In this document: positions 13,253-19,357 of the stretch, one piece after another
Layout of the letters: each line of letters starts with the position of its first letter
How positions within the stretch are numbered: the first letter of the stretch is position 1
Source of the DNA: JAPLKX01 sp035530195
GTDB taxonomy: Bacteria; Hydrogenedentota; Hydrogenedentia; Hydrogenedentales; SLHB01
Reading direction: 5' to 3'
Length of the DNA: 21,058 nt
Assembly (NCBI GenBank): GCA_035530195.1
Contig: DATKVG010000089.1
Span: 1-21,058, forward strand
Position numbers and translations under genes: made by a program
Notes under the pieces: model-generated
What the model was told of the DNA's origin: nothing
The model's database searches: none
The model's input: the letters and a program-made list of their open reading frames with translations, nothing else

Positions 13253-15154
13253 CTACTTGTTTTCGTCTTCGACGGTGAAATCGGCGTCGACGGTTCCGCC
13301 GGGTCCGGGTCCGCCCTCCTGTGGCTCTTCGCCGCCAGCAGCTCCTGCGTGGGCTCCGGCGGCGGCATACATGGCCTCGGCGAGCTTATGGGTTTCGGCG
13401 GTGACCTGGCTCATGGCAGTCTCGATGGCGGTAGTATCTTCGCCTTTAAGCGCCTCGCGCAACCGGTCGAGCGCGGCCTCGACGGCGGCGCGGTCCTGGG
13501 GGCTGATTTTGTCGCCCTGCTCGCGCAGGGTGCGTTCGGTGGTGTAGAGGAGCGCGTCGGCGTTATTCCTTATTTCGACGGCCCGCTTGCGCTGCTCGTC
13601 TTCCTGCGAGTGTGCCTGAGCGTCTTTGACCATGCGGTCGATTTCAGGCTCGTTCAACCCGCTCGACGCCTCGATCCGGATTTTCTGCTCGCGATTGGTG
13701 GCGAGGTCTTTCGCGGAAACGTGGACGATGCCGTTGGCGTCGATATCGAACGCGACCTCGATTTGGGGAATGCCGCGCGGGGCCGGCATAAGGCCTTCGA
13801 GGTTGAACTGTCCAAGGCTGCGGTTGTCCTTGGCGAATTCGCGCTCACCCTGCAGGACGTGGACGGTGACGGCGGTCTGGCTGTCGGTGGCAGTTGAGAA
13901 GATCTGGCGTTTGCTGACGGGGATGGTGGTATTGCGCTCGATCAGTTTGGTGAAGATGCCGCCGAGCGTTTCGATGCCCAGGGAGAGGGGCGTGACGTCC
14001 AGAAGCAGGACGTCCTTGACCTCGCCGGTCAGGACGCCGGCCTGTATGGCCGCGCCGACCGCGACGACCTCGTCGGGGTTGACGCCGCGGTGCGGCTCTT
14101 TGCCAAACAGGTTCTTGACGATGTCGCCGACGATGGGCATGCGCGTCATGCCGCCGACGAGTATGACCTCGTTGATGTCGCCGGCGGAGAGGTTGGCGTC
14201 TTTGAGTGCTTGCCGACAGGGTTCCTTGGTACGTTCGAGCAGGTCTTCGCAGAGTTGCTCGAGTTTGGCCCGGGTGAGGCGGTAGTTGAGGTGTTTGGGC
14301 CCGGACGCGTCAGCCGTGATGAACGGCAGGTTGACGTCGGTCTGCATGGCGGAGGACAGTTCGATTTTGGCTTTCTCGGCGGCCTCTTTGAGCCGCTGTA
14401 GTGCCATGGGGTCCTTGCGCAGGTCGATACCTTGGTCCTTTTTGAACTCCTCGGCGAGCCAGTCGATTGCGCGCTGGTCGAAATCGTCGCCGCCGAGATG
14501 GGTATCGCCGTTGGTGCTGAGGACTTCGAACGTGTCGTGGCCGATGGCGAGGATGGAGATGTCGAACGTCCCGCCGCCAAGGTCGAACACGGCGATCTTT
14601 TCGTTGACTTTTTTGTCGAGCCCATAGGCGAGTGCGGCGGCGGTGGGTTCGTTGATGATACGCTGGACTTCGAGCCCGGCGATTTTTCCGGCGTCTTTGG
14701 TGGCCTGCCGCTGCGAGTCATTGAAATAGGCGGGTACGGTGATGACGGCCTGGGTGATGGTTTCGCCGAGGTACGACTCAGCGGTTTCCTTCATTTTGCG
14801 GAGGATCATGGCGGAGATTTCGGGAGGCCGGTAGGCTTTCCCCTGGACGTCGACCTGGGAGTCTCCGTTAGGCGCGCGGGTGACGCGGTATGGTACGAGC
14901 TGGATCTCGTGAGAGACCTCGTCGTAGCGCCTTCCCATGAAGCGCTTGATCGAACTGACGGTGTTGGTGGGGTTGGTAATGGCCTGGCGCTTGGCTGGGG
15001 CGCCCACAAGCCTCTCCCCGTCTTTGGTGAATGCCACCACGGAAGGCGTGATGCGGCTGCCTTCGGAGTTGGCGATGACGGTAGGCTGGCCACCTTCCAT
15101 AACGGCTACGCACGAGTTGGTCGTGCCCAGGTCGATTCCTATAGACCGTGCCAT
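13253..15154 (-). CDS. dnaK: Molecular chaperone DnaK (Hsp70)
   Basis: This 633-residue ATP-dependent chaperone acts with DnaJ and GrpE in folding, disaggregation and stress response. The nucleotide-binding domain (about 1-385) shows IDLGTTNSCVAVMEGG, the AYFNDSQRQATKDAG segment and FDLGGGTFDISIL. The interdomain linker DVLLLDVTPLSLGIETLGG and the beta substrate-binding domain follow, then the helical lid, and a Gly/Pro-rich tail ending in DADFTVEDENK, typical of bacterial DnaK. The start is fixed by AAGGAGAG seven bases upstream. The 5' leader carries a GC-rich hairpin three bases before that site. Its promoter faces the Hsp20 genes across a 394-base divergent region. No CIRCE element is visible. 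Confidence 0.98.
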   Translation of the reverse strand: MARSIGIDLGTTNSCVAVMEGGQPTVIANSEGSRITPSVVAFTKDGERLVGAPAKRQAITNPTNTVSSIKRFMGRRYDEVSHEIQLVPYRVTRAPNGDSQVDVQGKAYRPPEISAMILRKMKETAESYLGETITQAVITVPAYFNDSQRQATKDAGKIAGLEVQRIINEPTAAALAYGLDKKVNEKIAVFDLGGGTFDISILAIGHDTFEVLSTNGDTHLGGDDFDQRAIDWLAEEFKKDQGIDLRKDPMALQRLKEAAEKAKIELSSAMQTDVNLPFITADASGPKHLNYRLTRAKLEQLCEDLLERTKEPCRQALKDANLSAGDINEVILVGGMTRMPIVGDIVKNLFGKEPHRGVNPDEVVAVGAAIQAGVLTGEVKDVLLLDVTPLSLGIETLGGIFTKLIERNTTIPVSKRQIFSTATDSQTAVTVHVLQGEREFAKDNRSLGQFNLEGLMPAPRGIPQIEVAFDIDANGIVHVSAKDLATNREQKIRIEASSGLNEPEIDRMVKDAQAHSQEDEQRKRAVEIRNNADALLYTTERTLREQGDKISPQDRAAVEAALDRLREALKGEDTTAIETAMSQVTAETHKLAEAMYAAAGAHAGAAGGEEPQEGGPGPGGTVDADFTVEDENK

Positions 15155-15170
15155 TTGAGACTCTCCTTAT

Positions 15171-15189
15171 AGCGCGCCGGGGGCGCGCT
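15171..15189 (-). promoter_or_regulatory. GC-rich hairpin next to the dnaK ribosome binding site
   Basis: A perfect eight-pair stem AGCGCGCC / GGCGCGCT with a three-base loop lies in the dnaK leader, ending two bases before the AAGGAGAG ribosome binding site (15168-15161). It does not include the site itself. It may stabilise the transcript or modulate ribosome access. Confidence 0.55.
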
Positions 15190-15228
15190 TCAATTTGAAC
15201 TTGTGTTCCTCGTGTAGGGGTGGAGCAA

Positions 15229-15257
15229 CTAATATGCCAACCCGCGACGATTTACAA
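15229..15257 (-). promoter_or_regulatory. Possible promoter of dnaK
   Basis: On the minus strand TTGTAA (15257-15252) and TATTAG (15234-15229) stand 17 bases apart, each 4 of 6 to the sigma-70 consensus. A leader of roughly 65-70 bases would include the GC hairpin. No clear sigma-32 (CTTGAA / CCCATNT) pair was found. Confidence 0.3.
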
Positions 15258-15451
15258 ACCCGCGAACAAATGCGGGCGGGGCGCGCACCTAGTTGAGTAA
15301 AGGACGTGGGCTTGGCGTTCATTCCCCTGCTCTGTTTTGAAACACCGGCTGATCGCATCTGAAACGGAGCGGGGTGGAAGCAAGCAGGCCGGGGGATGTT
15401 AAGGGGCCCAAAAACGGCCTTTTACGAGGGGTCAGCGAGGTTTGGGCGGAT

Positions 15452-15467
15452 TGGCATGGGCTTTGCA
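15452..15467 (+). promoter_or_regulatory. Sigma-54-like promoter of the hsp20 genes
   Basis: TGGCAT-GGGCT-TTGCA matches the -24/-12 consensus TGGCAC-N5-TTGCA at 10 of 11 defined bases. The invariant GG (15453-15454) and GC (15465-15466) have exactly ten bases between them, as required. The predicted start near 15479 is about 70 bases before the first Hsp20 ATG. Such promoters need an AAA+ activator; its site is not identified, although the dyad at 15333-15344 is in a suitable position. Confidence 0.6.
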
Positions 15468-15548
15468 CATTCAGTGGCGGTAGAAAAAAGAATCCACCGA
15501 CTAACCGGTTCTAACCGGCGTTTTACGGTGCTAATGGAGGAAAGAGCG

Positions 15549-16016
15549 ATGACATTCTTAGCGTGGAGTCCGTGGAGAGAGATCGATGCGTTTCGTCGCG
15601 AGGTGGAGCGTGCATTTGACAGTTTCGGCCGTGGCCGTACGTACCCGCTGCCTGGCGGCCCGCTGTTGGCGGAACAGTTTGCGCGCTCGTACCCGTACAT
15701 CAACCTGAGCGAAGACAAGGACCACGTGTATATCGAGGCGATTGCGCCCGGCGTGGATTCCCAGTCGCTGGAGATCAGCATTGTGGGCGACACGGTGCGG
15801 GTCGCCGGGGAGAAACAGGCGATCAAAATGGAAGTGAAGCCGGAGGCGTATCACCGCAACGAGCGGCAGGCCGGCAAGTTCATCCGGACGATCACGCTGC
15901 CGGTCGAGGTCGACGGGGACAAGGTGACGGCGGACTACGCGAACGGGCTGCTCTTGATCAAATTGGCCAAAGCCGAGGCCGCAAAACCCAGGCAGATTTC
16001 CGTGAAGGTTGCGTAA
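15549..16016 (+). CDS. Small heat shock protein (Hsp20/alpha-crystallin)
   Basis: This 155-residue ATP-independent holdase keeps denatured proteins soluble for DnaK/DnaJ. The N-terminal arm (WSPWREIDAFRREVERAFDSF) is typical of bacterial class A Hsp20. The alpha-crystallin domain (about 45-145) shows INLSEDKDHVYIEAIAPGVD, FIRTITLPVEVDGDKVTADYANGLLLIKLAK (the A-x3-N-G-x-L signature), and the tail has ISVKV, the I-x-V anchor for oligomers. The ATG at 15549 follows GGAGG by eight bases; the frame is open further upstream without similarity. It heads a two-gene unit with a second Hsp20, divergent from dnaK-dnaJ, and a sigma-54-like promoter precedes it. Confidence 0.95.
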   Translation: MTFLAWSPWREIDAFRREVERAFDSFGRGRTYPLPGGPLLAEQFARSYPYINLSEDKDHVYIEAIAPGVDSQSLEISIVGDTVRVAGEKQAIKMEVKPEAYHRNERQAGKFIRTITLPVEVDGDKVTADYANGLLLIKLAKAEAAKPRQISVKVA

Positions 16017-16036
16017 GAAGAAAATCAGGCTAAGCC

Positions 16037-16083
16037 GCGCGCAAGTGCGCGGCGCGCAAGTGCGCGGCGCGCGTGTGCGCGCG
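16037..16083. repeat. Three 15-bp palindromic tandem units between hsp20 genes
   Basis: The unit GCGCGCAAGTGCGCG recurs with a period of 15 bases, twice nearly exact and once changed at two bases (GCGTGTGCGCG). Each unit is itself a hairpin of alternating G and C. The array lies between the stop of the first Hsp20 gene and the ribosome binding site TAGGAGG of the second. Confidence 0.8.
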
Positions 16084-16098
16084 TAGGAGGTTATAGAG

Positions 16099-16485
16099 AT
16101 GAAAGAGTCAACGGTACCCCAGAAACGGGAAGAAACGGTTCCGCAGACGCGCGAAGAGGCGCGCACGCTCGTGCCGGCGGTGGACATTTTCGACGTGGAC
16201 GACGGTCTGGCGGTGGTGGTTGACCTGCCCGGCGTTCAAAAGGACGACGTCGACGTGCGGGTCGAGAACGACGTGCTGACCATCGCCGGGAAAGGCCGGC
16301 ACAACATCCCCGGAAACCTGATTTACCGTGAGTTCGACCTGGTGAACTATTTCCGGCAGTTCCAGCTCAGCGAGCACGTGGACCAGGACAAGATCAAGGC
16401 CGAAATGAAGTGCGGCGTGCTGACGATCCTGCTGCCGAAGGCGGAGAAGGTGAAGCCGCGGAAAATCGCGGTAAATGTGAACTGA
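16099..16485 (+). CDS. Second small heat shock protein (Hsp20 family)
   Basis: This 128-residue Hsp20 is shorter in its N-terminal arm than its neighbour: a charged, Gln/Glu/Thr-rich start (KESTVPQKREETVPQTREEAR) replaces the amphipathic arm. The alpha-crystallin domain begins at about 27 (PAVDIFDVDDGLAVVVDLPGVQKDDVDVRVENDVLTIAGK) and includes REFDLVNYFRQFQLSEHVDQDKIKAEMKCGVLTILLPKAE. The tail KIAVNVN has the I-x-V motif. The ATG at 16099 follows TAGGAGG. It lies 82 bases downstream of the first Hsp20 gene across a GC-repeat array that could set differential mRNA decay. The two proteins are diverged enough to be an old pair, as is common where Hsp20s form hetero-oligomers. Confidence 0.94.
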   Translation: MKESTVPQKREETVPQTREEARTLVPAVDIFDVDDGLAVVVDLPGVQKDDVDVRVENDVLTIAGKGRHNIPGNLIYREFDLVNYFRQFQLSEHVDQDKIKAEMKCGVLTILLPKAEKVKPRKIAVNVN

Positions 16486-16540
16486 CGCGGCGGAGAGAGG
16501 CAATAGGACCTGTAGGACGGATAAAGACCGGGACACCCCC

Positions 16541-16616
16541 AGCGAAAAGCAGGGACGGATACGATTTTCCAACAGCCGAAAATCGAGTCAGTCCCTGTTT
16601 CTGCTTTTCCTTCGCT
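16541..16616. repeat. CAGGGAC hairpin element after hsp20
   Basis: Nested inverted repeats: AGCGAAAAGC against GCTTTT...CGCT (outer, imperfect), CAGGGAC (16550-16556) against GTCCCTG (16591-16597), and CGATTTTC (16562-16569) against GAAAATCG (16578-16585), both inner ones perfect. It probably ends the hsp20 transcript, though it has no strong T-run, and it looks related to the element at 12004-12062. Confidence 0.65.
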
Positions 16617-16622
16617 TGTGCT

Positions 16623-16651
16623 TTGACGGCTATGGCGGGTTCTGATAGGAT
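16623..16651 (+). promoter_or_regulatory. Sigma-70 promoter directly before a GTG start
   Basis: TTGACG (16623-16628) and TAGGAT (16646-16651) stand 17 bases apart, 5 of 6 and 4 of 6 to consensus. The expected start site, about seven bases after the -10, coincides with the GTG start codon at 16658, suggesting a leaderless or nearly leaderless message. Alternatively TAGGA acts as a ribosome binding site and the real promoter lies elsewhere. Confidence 0.45.
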
Positions 16652-16657
16652 TGTGGC

Positions 16658-17452
16658 GTGGGTGAGACAGACGCTAAGAAGAGGCCGAACTGGCTTGCGC
16701 CCGCAATTGTGGCGATGCTTGCGGGAGCGTGTTATTACTGGCTGGCCGGCCCTTTTGTGAAACCCCGGCCTGCGCGTGAGGTGGTGCTGGCGGCTGGAGA
16801 CTCGGGGGGCGGCTCGGAATCAATTGACGGGGGTTCATCGCCCGCAGGTGTTGGGGATACGCGAGGGCTTGGGGCGGCCGCGCCGTTAGCTATGGCCGCG
16901 CCGTTAGCTATGGCCGCGCCGTTGTCAAATCCGGTGGCGATGGAATATGTGGCGGCGTACCAGCAGGGCCGTTTAGATGATATTGTGCGGCTGACGTGCT
17001 GGATGCAGGACCGGCTTGGCCGGTTGCGCTCGAGTTCGGCGGGCCCGGAGGCGCTGGCCGGCGCCGTGGAAGCCCTCGAGACGAGGTCGCGGGAGCGGTC
17101 TGACGAAGGCAACCAACTGCGGGAAGAAGGGGTGGAAGACCAGTACGTGCTTGCGCCGGGTGCGGCCGTGGAGGCGGTGGGGATGGACAGCGGGCGTGAC
17201 GACCTTGAGAGGCCGGCCAAAGACCGGACATGGCTGCGGATAACGTATCCGGACCGGCCGGCGGCGTTGCGGGACAAGGACGGGCTCCCGATACGGTCGC
17301 TGGTGGCGGGGATTAACGTTTCGGAAGACGGCCTTGTGCTGAAAGCCAAGGTCGTTGGAAACCTGGACATAGACGTCGATTCGATACAGACGCATTGGAG
17401 TGAACCCAGCAAGGAGACCGGCCATGGCGCTGGTAAGTTGTCCCAGATGTAA
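16658..17452 (+). CDS. Membrane-anchored protein of unknown function
   Basis: This 264-residue protein was not recognised. One membrane segment lies at about 12-33 (WLAPAIVAMLAGACYYWLAGPF), followed by a Gly/Ser/Ala-rich linker that contains the tandem peptide AAPLAM. A helical part (about 92-150, MEYVAAYQQGRLDDIVRLTCWMQDRLGRL) comes next, then a beta-rich end (LRITYPDRPAALRDKDGLPIRSLVAGINVSEDGLVLKAKVVGNLDIDVDSIQTHW). The GTG start at 16658 is the only one that keeps the whole membrane segment. The end overlaps the next gene by 29 bases. Arrangement suggests a periplasmic or surface protein acting with the downstream zinc-ribbon protein and 52-aa membrane peptide, but no function can be given. 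Confidence 0.75.
   Translation: MGETDAKKRPNWLAPAIVAMLAGACYYWLAGPFVKPRPAREVVLAAGDSGGGSESIDGGSSPAGVGDTRGLGAAAPLAMAAPLAMAAPLSNPVAMEYVAAYQQGRLDDIVRLTCWMQDRLGRLRSSSAGPEALAGAVEALETRSRERSDEGNQLREEGVEDQYVLAPGAAVEAVGMDSGRDDLERPAKDRTWLRITYPDRPAALRDKDGLPIRSLVAGINVSEDGLVLKAKVVGNLDIDVDSIQTHWSEPSKETGHGAGKLSQM
16876..16923 (+). repeat. 18-bp tandem repeat encoding AAPLAM
   Basis: Two exact 18-base units (16876-16893 and 16894-16911) and twelve bases of a third (16912-16923) encode repeated Ala-Ala-Pro-Leu-Ala-Met in the linker after the membrane segment. In-frame length variation by slippage would be harmless to the protein. Confidence 0.9.
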
Positions 17453-17843
17453 AAAATTGTTTGACAAAGGCATTTCGCTTGTCTGTTCAAAATGCCAGCC
17501 CGACGAGGACGCCGACTATGAGAAGATCCGTGCTGTGCTCGATCGGTTGCCTCACCTGAATGTGGAGACCGCGGCCGCGGAAGCCGGGGTGACGGTAGCC
17601 TGCGTGATGCGGATGCTGGACGAAGGCCTGATAGCGAACGCGAACCTGGCGGAAAACATCAAATGCGGCCGTTGCGGGGCGCCGGCTATCAGCCTCACCA
17701 AACGACTGTGCCAGGCGTGCCTGGACAAACTGAACGTCGAGGTGGCGGCGGCACAAAGCCGGATCAAGCTTAAAGACAAAAAGGAAATTCAGATTGGCGC
17801 TTATTTGAAGGCCCGAAAGGGTTTTGAAGACAAGCGACGTTGA
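17424..17843 (+). CDS. Double zinc-ribbon, helix-turn-helix protein (YvyF-like)
   Basis: This 139-residue protein has two ribbons of identical spacing. The first is C6-x2-C9 and C21-x2-C24 (SCPRCKKLFDKGISLVCSKC). The second is C81-x2-C84 and C96-x2-C99 (CGRCGAPAISLTKRLCQAC). Between them lies a helix-turn-helix-like segment (DYEKIRAVLDRLPHLNVETAAAEAGVTVACVMRMLDEGLI). The layout resembles YvyF/TIGR03826 proteins found in flagellar operons of Gram-positive bacteria, but those carry one ribbon and no flagellar gene is near, so this is a relative in architecture at most. The ATG at 17424 has AAGGAG seven bases upstream and overlaps the previous gene. Probably a cytoplasmic regulator or nucleic-acid-binding protein; targets are unknown. 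Confidence 0.75.
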   Translation: MALVSCPRCKKLFDKGISLVCSKCQPDEDADYEKIRAVLDRLPHLNVETAAAEAGVTVACVMRMLDEGLIANANLAENIKCGRCGAPAISLTKRLCQACLDKLNVEVAAAQSRIKLKDKKEIQIGAYLKARKGFEDKRR

Positions 17844-17849
17844 ACACCA

Positions 17850-17867
17850 CCGGGGCCTTGGCCCCGG
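17850..17867 (+). promoter_or_regulatory. GC hairpin between two cistrons
   Basis: A perfect dyad CCGGGGCC-TT-GGCCCCGG lies between the zinc-ribbon gene and the 52-aa gene, eleven bases before the latter's AGGAG site (17879-17883). Without a T-run it is not a standard terminator. It may act as an attenuator or a decay barrier. Confidence 0.45.
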
Positions 17868-17891
17868 GGACAGGCCCCAGGAGCAGACGGT

Positions 17892-18050
17892 ATGGACCGA
17901 CGGGAAAAGATTGGCCTGGGAGTACTGGTAGGGCTTCTCGCGTTTTTGATTGGGACGCTGGTTTGGACCCTCTGGGACTCTTGGAGACCGACGCATGATT
18001 TCTCCGAGAGCGTTTTTGTCAAGCAGCGGATAATCAACTTAAAGAAATGA
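17892..18050 (+). CDS. 52-aa single-pass membrane protein
   Basis: This short gene reads MDRREKIGLGVLVGLLAFLI, then GTLVWTLWDSWRPTHDFSES, and ends VFVKQRIINLKK. Charged N-terminus, one hydrophobic helix at about 8-27 and a Trp-rich boundary give a typical small inner-membrane protein with the N-terminus inside. AGGAG (17879-17883) stands eight bases before the ATG, and the stop (TGA 18048-18050) is followed by 47 bases to the amidase gene. Being so short it is easily missed. The clean ribosome binding site, the amphipathic organisation and its place in a run of same-strand genes support it as real. No function is known; a partner for the neighbouring envelope proteins is plausible. Confidence 0.7.
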   Translation: MDRREKIGLGVLVGLLAFLIGTLVWTLWDSWRPTHDFSESVFVKQRIINLKK

Positions 18051-18097
18051 CCTTTACCTACTGAAAAGGAACCGCCAGTCGCGGGTATTGTGAGTTG

Positions 18098-19357
18098 ATG
18101 CGTTCAGTTTCAGGATTAGTTTGGCGGCTTGTCTCATGGTCAGCGATTGCGGCTGTGGCAGCGGGCGCGTGGGCGCAAGCCGGGCCGGTCGGCTTCTCGG
18201 TGAGCACGCGTGAGGGGGTCAAGACGGCCCGTGTCGAGCCGGTGGATCGGAACGGGGTGGTGTACGTTCCGCTTGGTGCGCTGGTAAGCCAGGTGGGTGG
18301 CGGATACAAGATGACGCCGGACCGGGCGCAGATCGATCTGGCGGGGAAGAGCGCGTGGCTGCGGCCGAATACCACGCAGGTGAGCGCGTCGCTGGGCATT
18401 TTTGTTCTTGGCGCGCCGGTGGTGCAGGCGGGGAATGACGTCTTGATAGCGGCCAGCGACGTAGCCGTGTTCTTTGAGAAAGCGTTCCGGCTGGCGGCAA
18501 AACAGCAAGGTGCGGCGCCTTCGGCGCCGGTGCAGCCTGTTGAACCGGAGCCCCAGGCGATTGAACCGCTGGGGACGGAGCAACCCGATGAGGCGCCGGT
18601 GGAGAGTCTTGAGCCGCTGGTGAAACAGGTGGCGGTGGAGACGCTTCCGGCGCCGGGCGTTGCGGCAGTCGAGCCGGCCGAGGGGGCGGCGCTACCAACC
18701 GATGGGATACCCGGCGCGGGGCCGATAGCCAAGGCGGCGGAGCGGCCAGCGGTGGGGGCGGAACGGCCGGTGGACAGGCCGATAGGGGTGGTCATAATTG
18801 ACCCGGGTCACGGCGGCAATGATATTGGGTGCCAAGGCACGACGGGCGTTACCGAAGAGGCGGTCGTGTTTGCGGTGGCGGAGAAACTGCAGCAGGCACT
18901 TGAACAGGGTTCGCCGCTGAAAACCGTGCTGACGCGGGACAAGGAGCGGTCCGTGTCGCGGACGGAGCGGGTTTTTCTGGCCCATGGGAGAAAAGGCGAC
19001 CTTTTGATCAGCCTTCATGCGGGGGCGGCGTTGAGCGGGGCACAGCAGGGTTGCCGGGTGTTTGTCTGCGGCCCGGGCGGCGGGTTTGCGGGCGGGCGTT
19101 ACGCGGCACGGAGCCGGGAGGTCGCGGGGGCGGTAGCGGCGGGCGTCGAGGAGGCAACCGGGCGGCGTTCCGGGGGTATTTACCAACTAGGGTGCCACGT
19201 CGTGCGGGAGGCGGCGATGCCGGGGCTGATGATCGAGGTCGGGATGTTGACAAATCCCGAGGAAGAACGGCTGCTGGCGACGGAAGATTACCAGGCGAAG
19301 CTGGCCGGCGGAATTGCCACGGGCATCAAGAAGTATATGGAGGCCATTCAGCCATGA
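18098..19357 (+). CDS. N-acetylmuramoyl-L-alanine amidase (Amidase_3 type)
   Basis: This 419-residue secreted zinc amidase cleaves the bond between MurNAc and the stem peptide of peptidoglycan. It has a signal peptide (about 1-26, ending AAGAWA), a domain resembling the copper-amine-oxidase-N-like fold found in many wall amidases (about 45-130, YVPLGALVSQVGGGYKMTPDRAQI), a Pro/Glu/Ala-rich linker (about 140-225) and the catalytic domain (about 229-417). The conserved zinc and catalytic residues are in place: His238 in DPGHGGND, Glu253 or Glu254 in TEEAVVF, His307 in SLHAG and Glu380 in MIEVGMLTNPEEE. The usual SIHAN is SLHAG here. The ATG at 18098 is preferred; a TTG one codon earlier is possible. 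The stop overlaps the next ATG, coupling it to the GerMN protein. Confidence 0.93.
   Translation: MRSVSGLVWRLVSWSAIAAVAAGAWAQAGPVGFSVSTREGVKTARVEPVDRNGVVYVPLGALVSQVGGGYKMTPDRAQIDLAGKSAWLRPNTTQVSASLGIFVLGAPVVQAGNDVLIAASDVAVFFEKAFRLAAKQQGAAPSAPVQPVEPEPQAIEPLGTEQPDEAPVESLEPLVKQVAVETLPAPGVAAVEPAEGAALPTDGIPGAGPIAKAAERPAVGAERPVDRPIGVVIIDPGHGGNDIGCQGTTGVTEEAVVFAVAEKLQQALEQGSPLKTVLTRDKERSVSRTERVFLAHGRKGDLLISLHAGAALSGAQQGCRVFVCGPGGGFAGGRYAARSREVAGAVAAGVEEATGRRSGGIYQLGCHVVREAAMPGLMIEVGMLTNPEEERLLATEDYQAKLAGGIATGIKKYMEAIQP

Larger units (their letters stand above)
15155..15548. other. 394-base divergent control region dnaK / hsp20
   Basis: No gene is convincing here; the frame open into the first Hsp20 gene lacks a ribosome binding site and family similarity before 15549. 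The region contains the dnaK leader hairpin, a weak dnaK promoter, a TGTTT-TG-AAACA dyad (15333-15344) and a sigma-54-like promoter (15452-15467). Confidence 0.7.

Noticed and set aside
15155..15548. CIRCE element or sigma-32 promoter before dnaK or hsp20
   Set aside because: No TTAGCACTC-N9-GAGTGCTAA dyad and no convincing CTTGAA / CCCATNT pair was found on either strand.
15396..15548. N-terminal extension of the first Hsp20 gene
   Set aside because: No ribosome binding site or Hsp20 similarity before 15549, and the sigma-54-like promoter lies inside this stretch.
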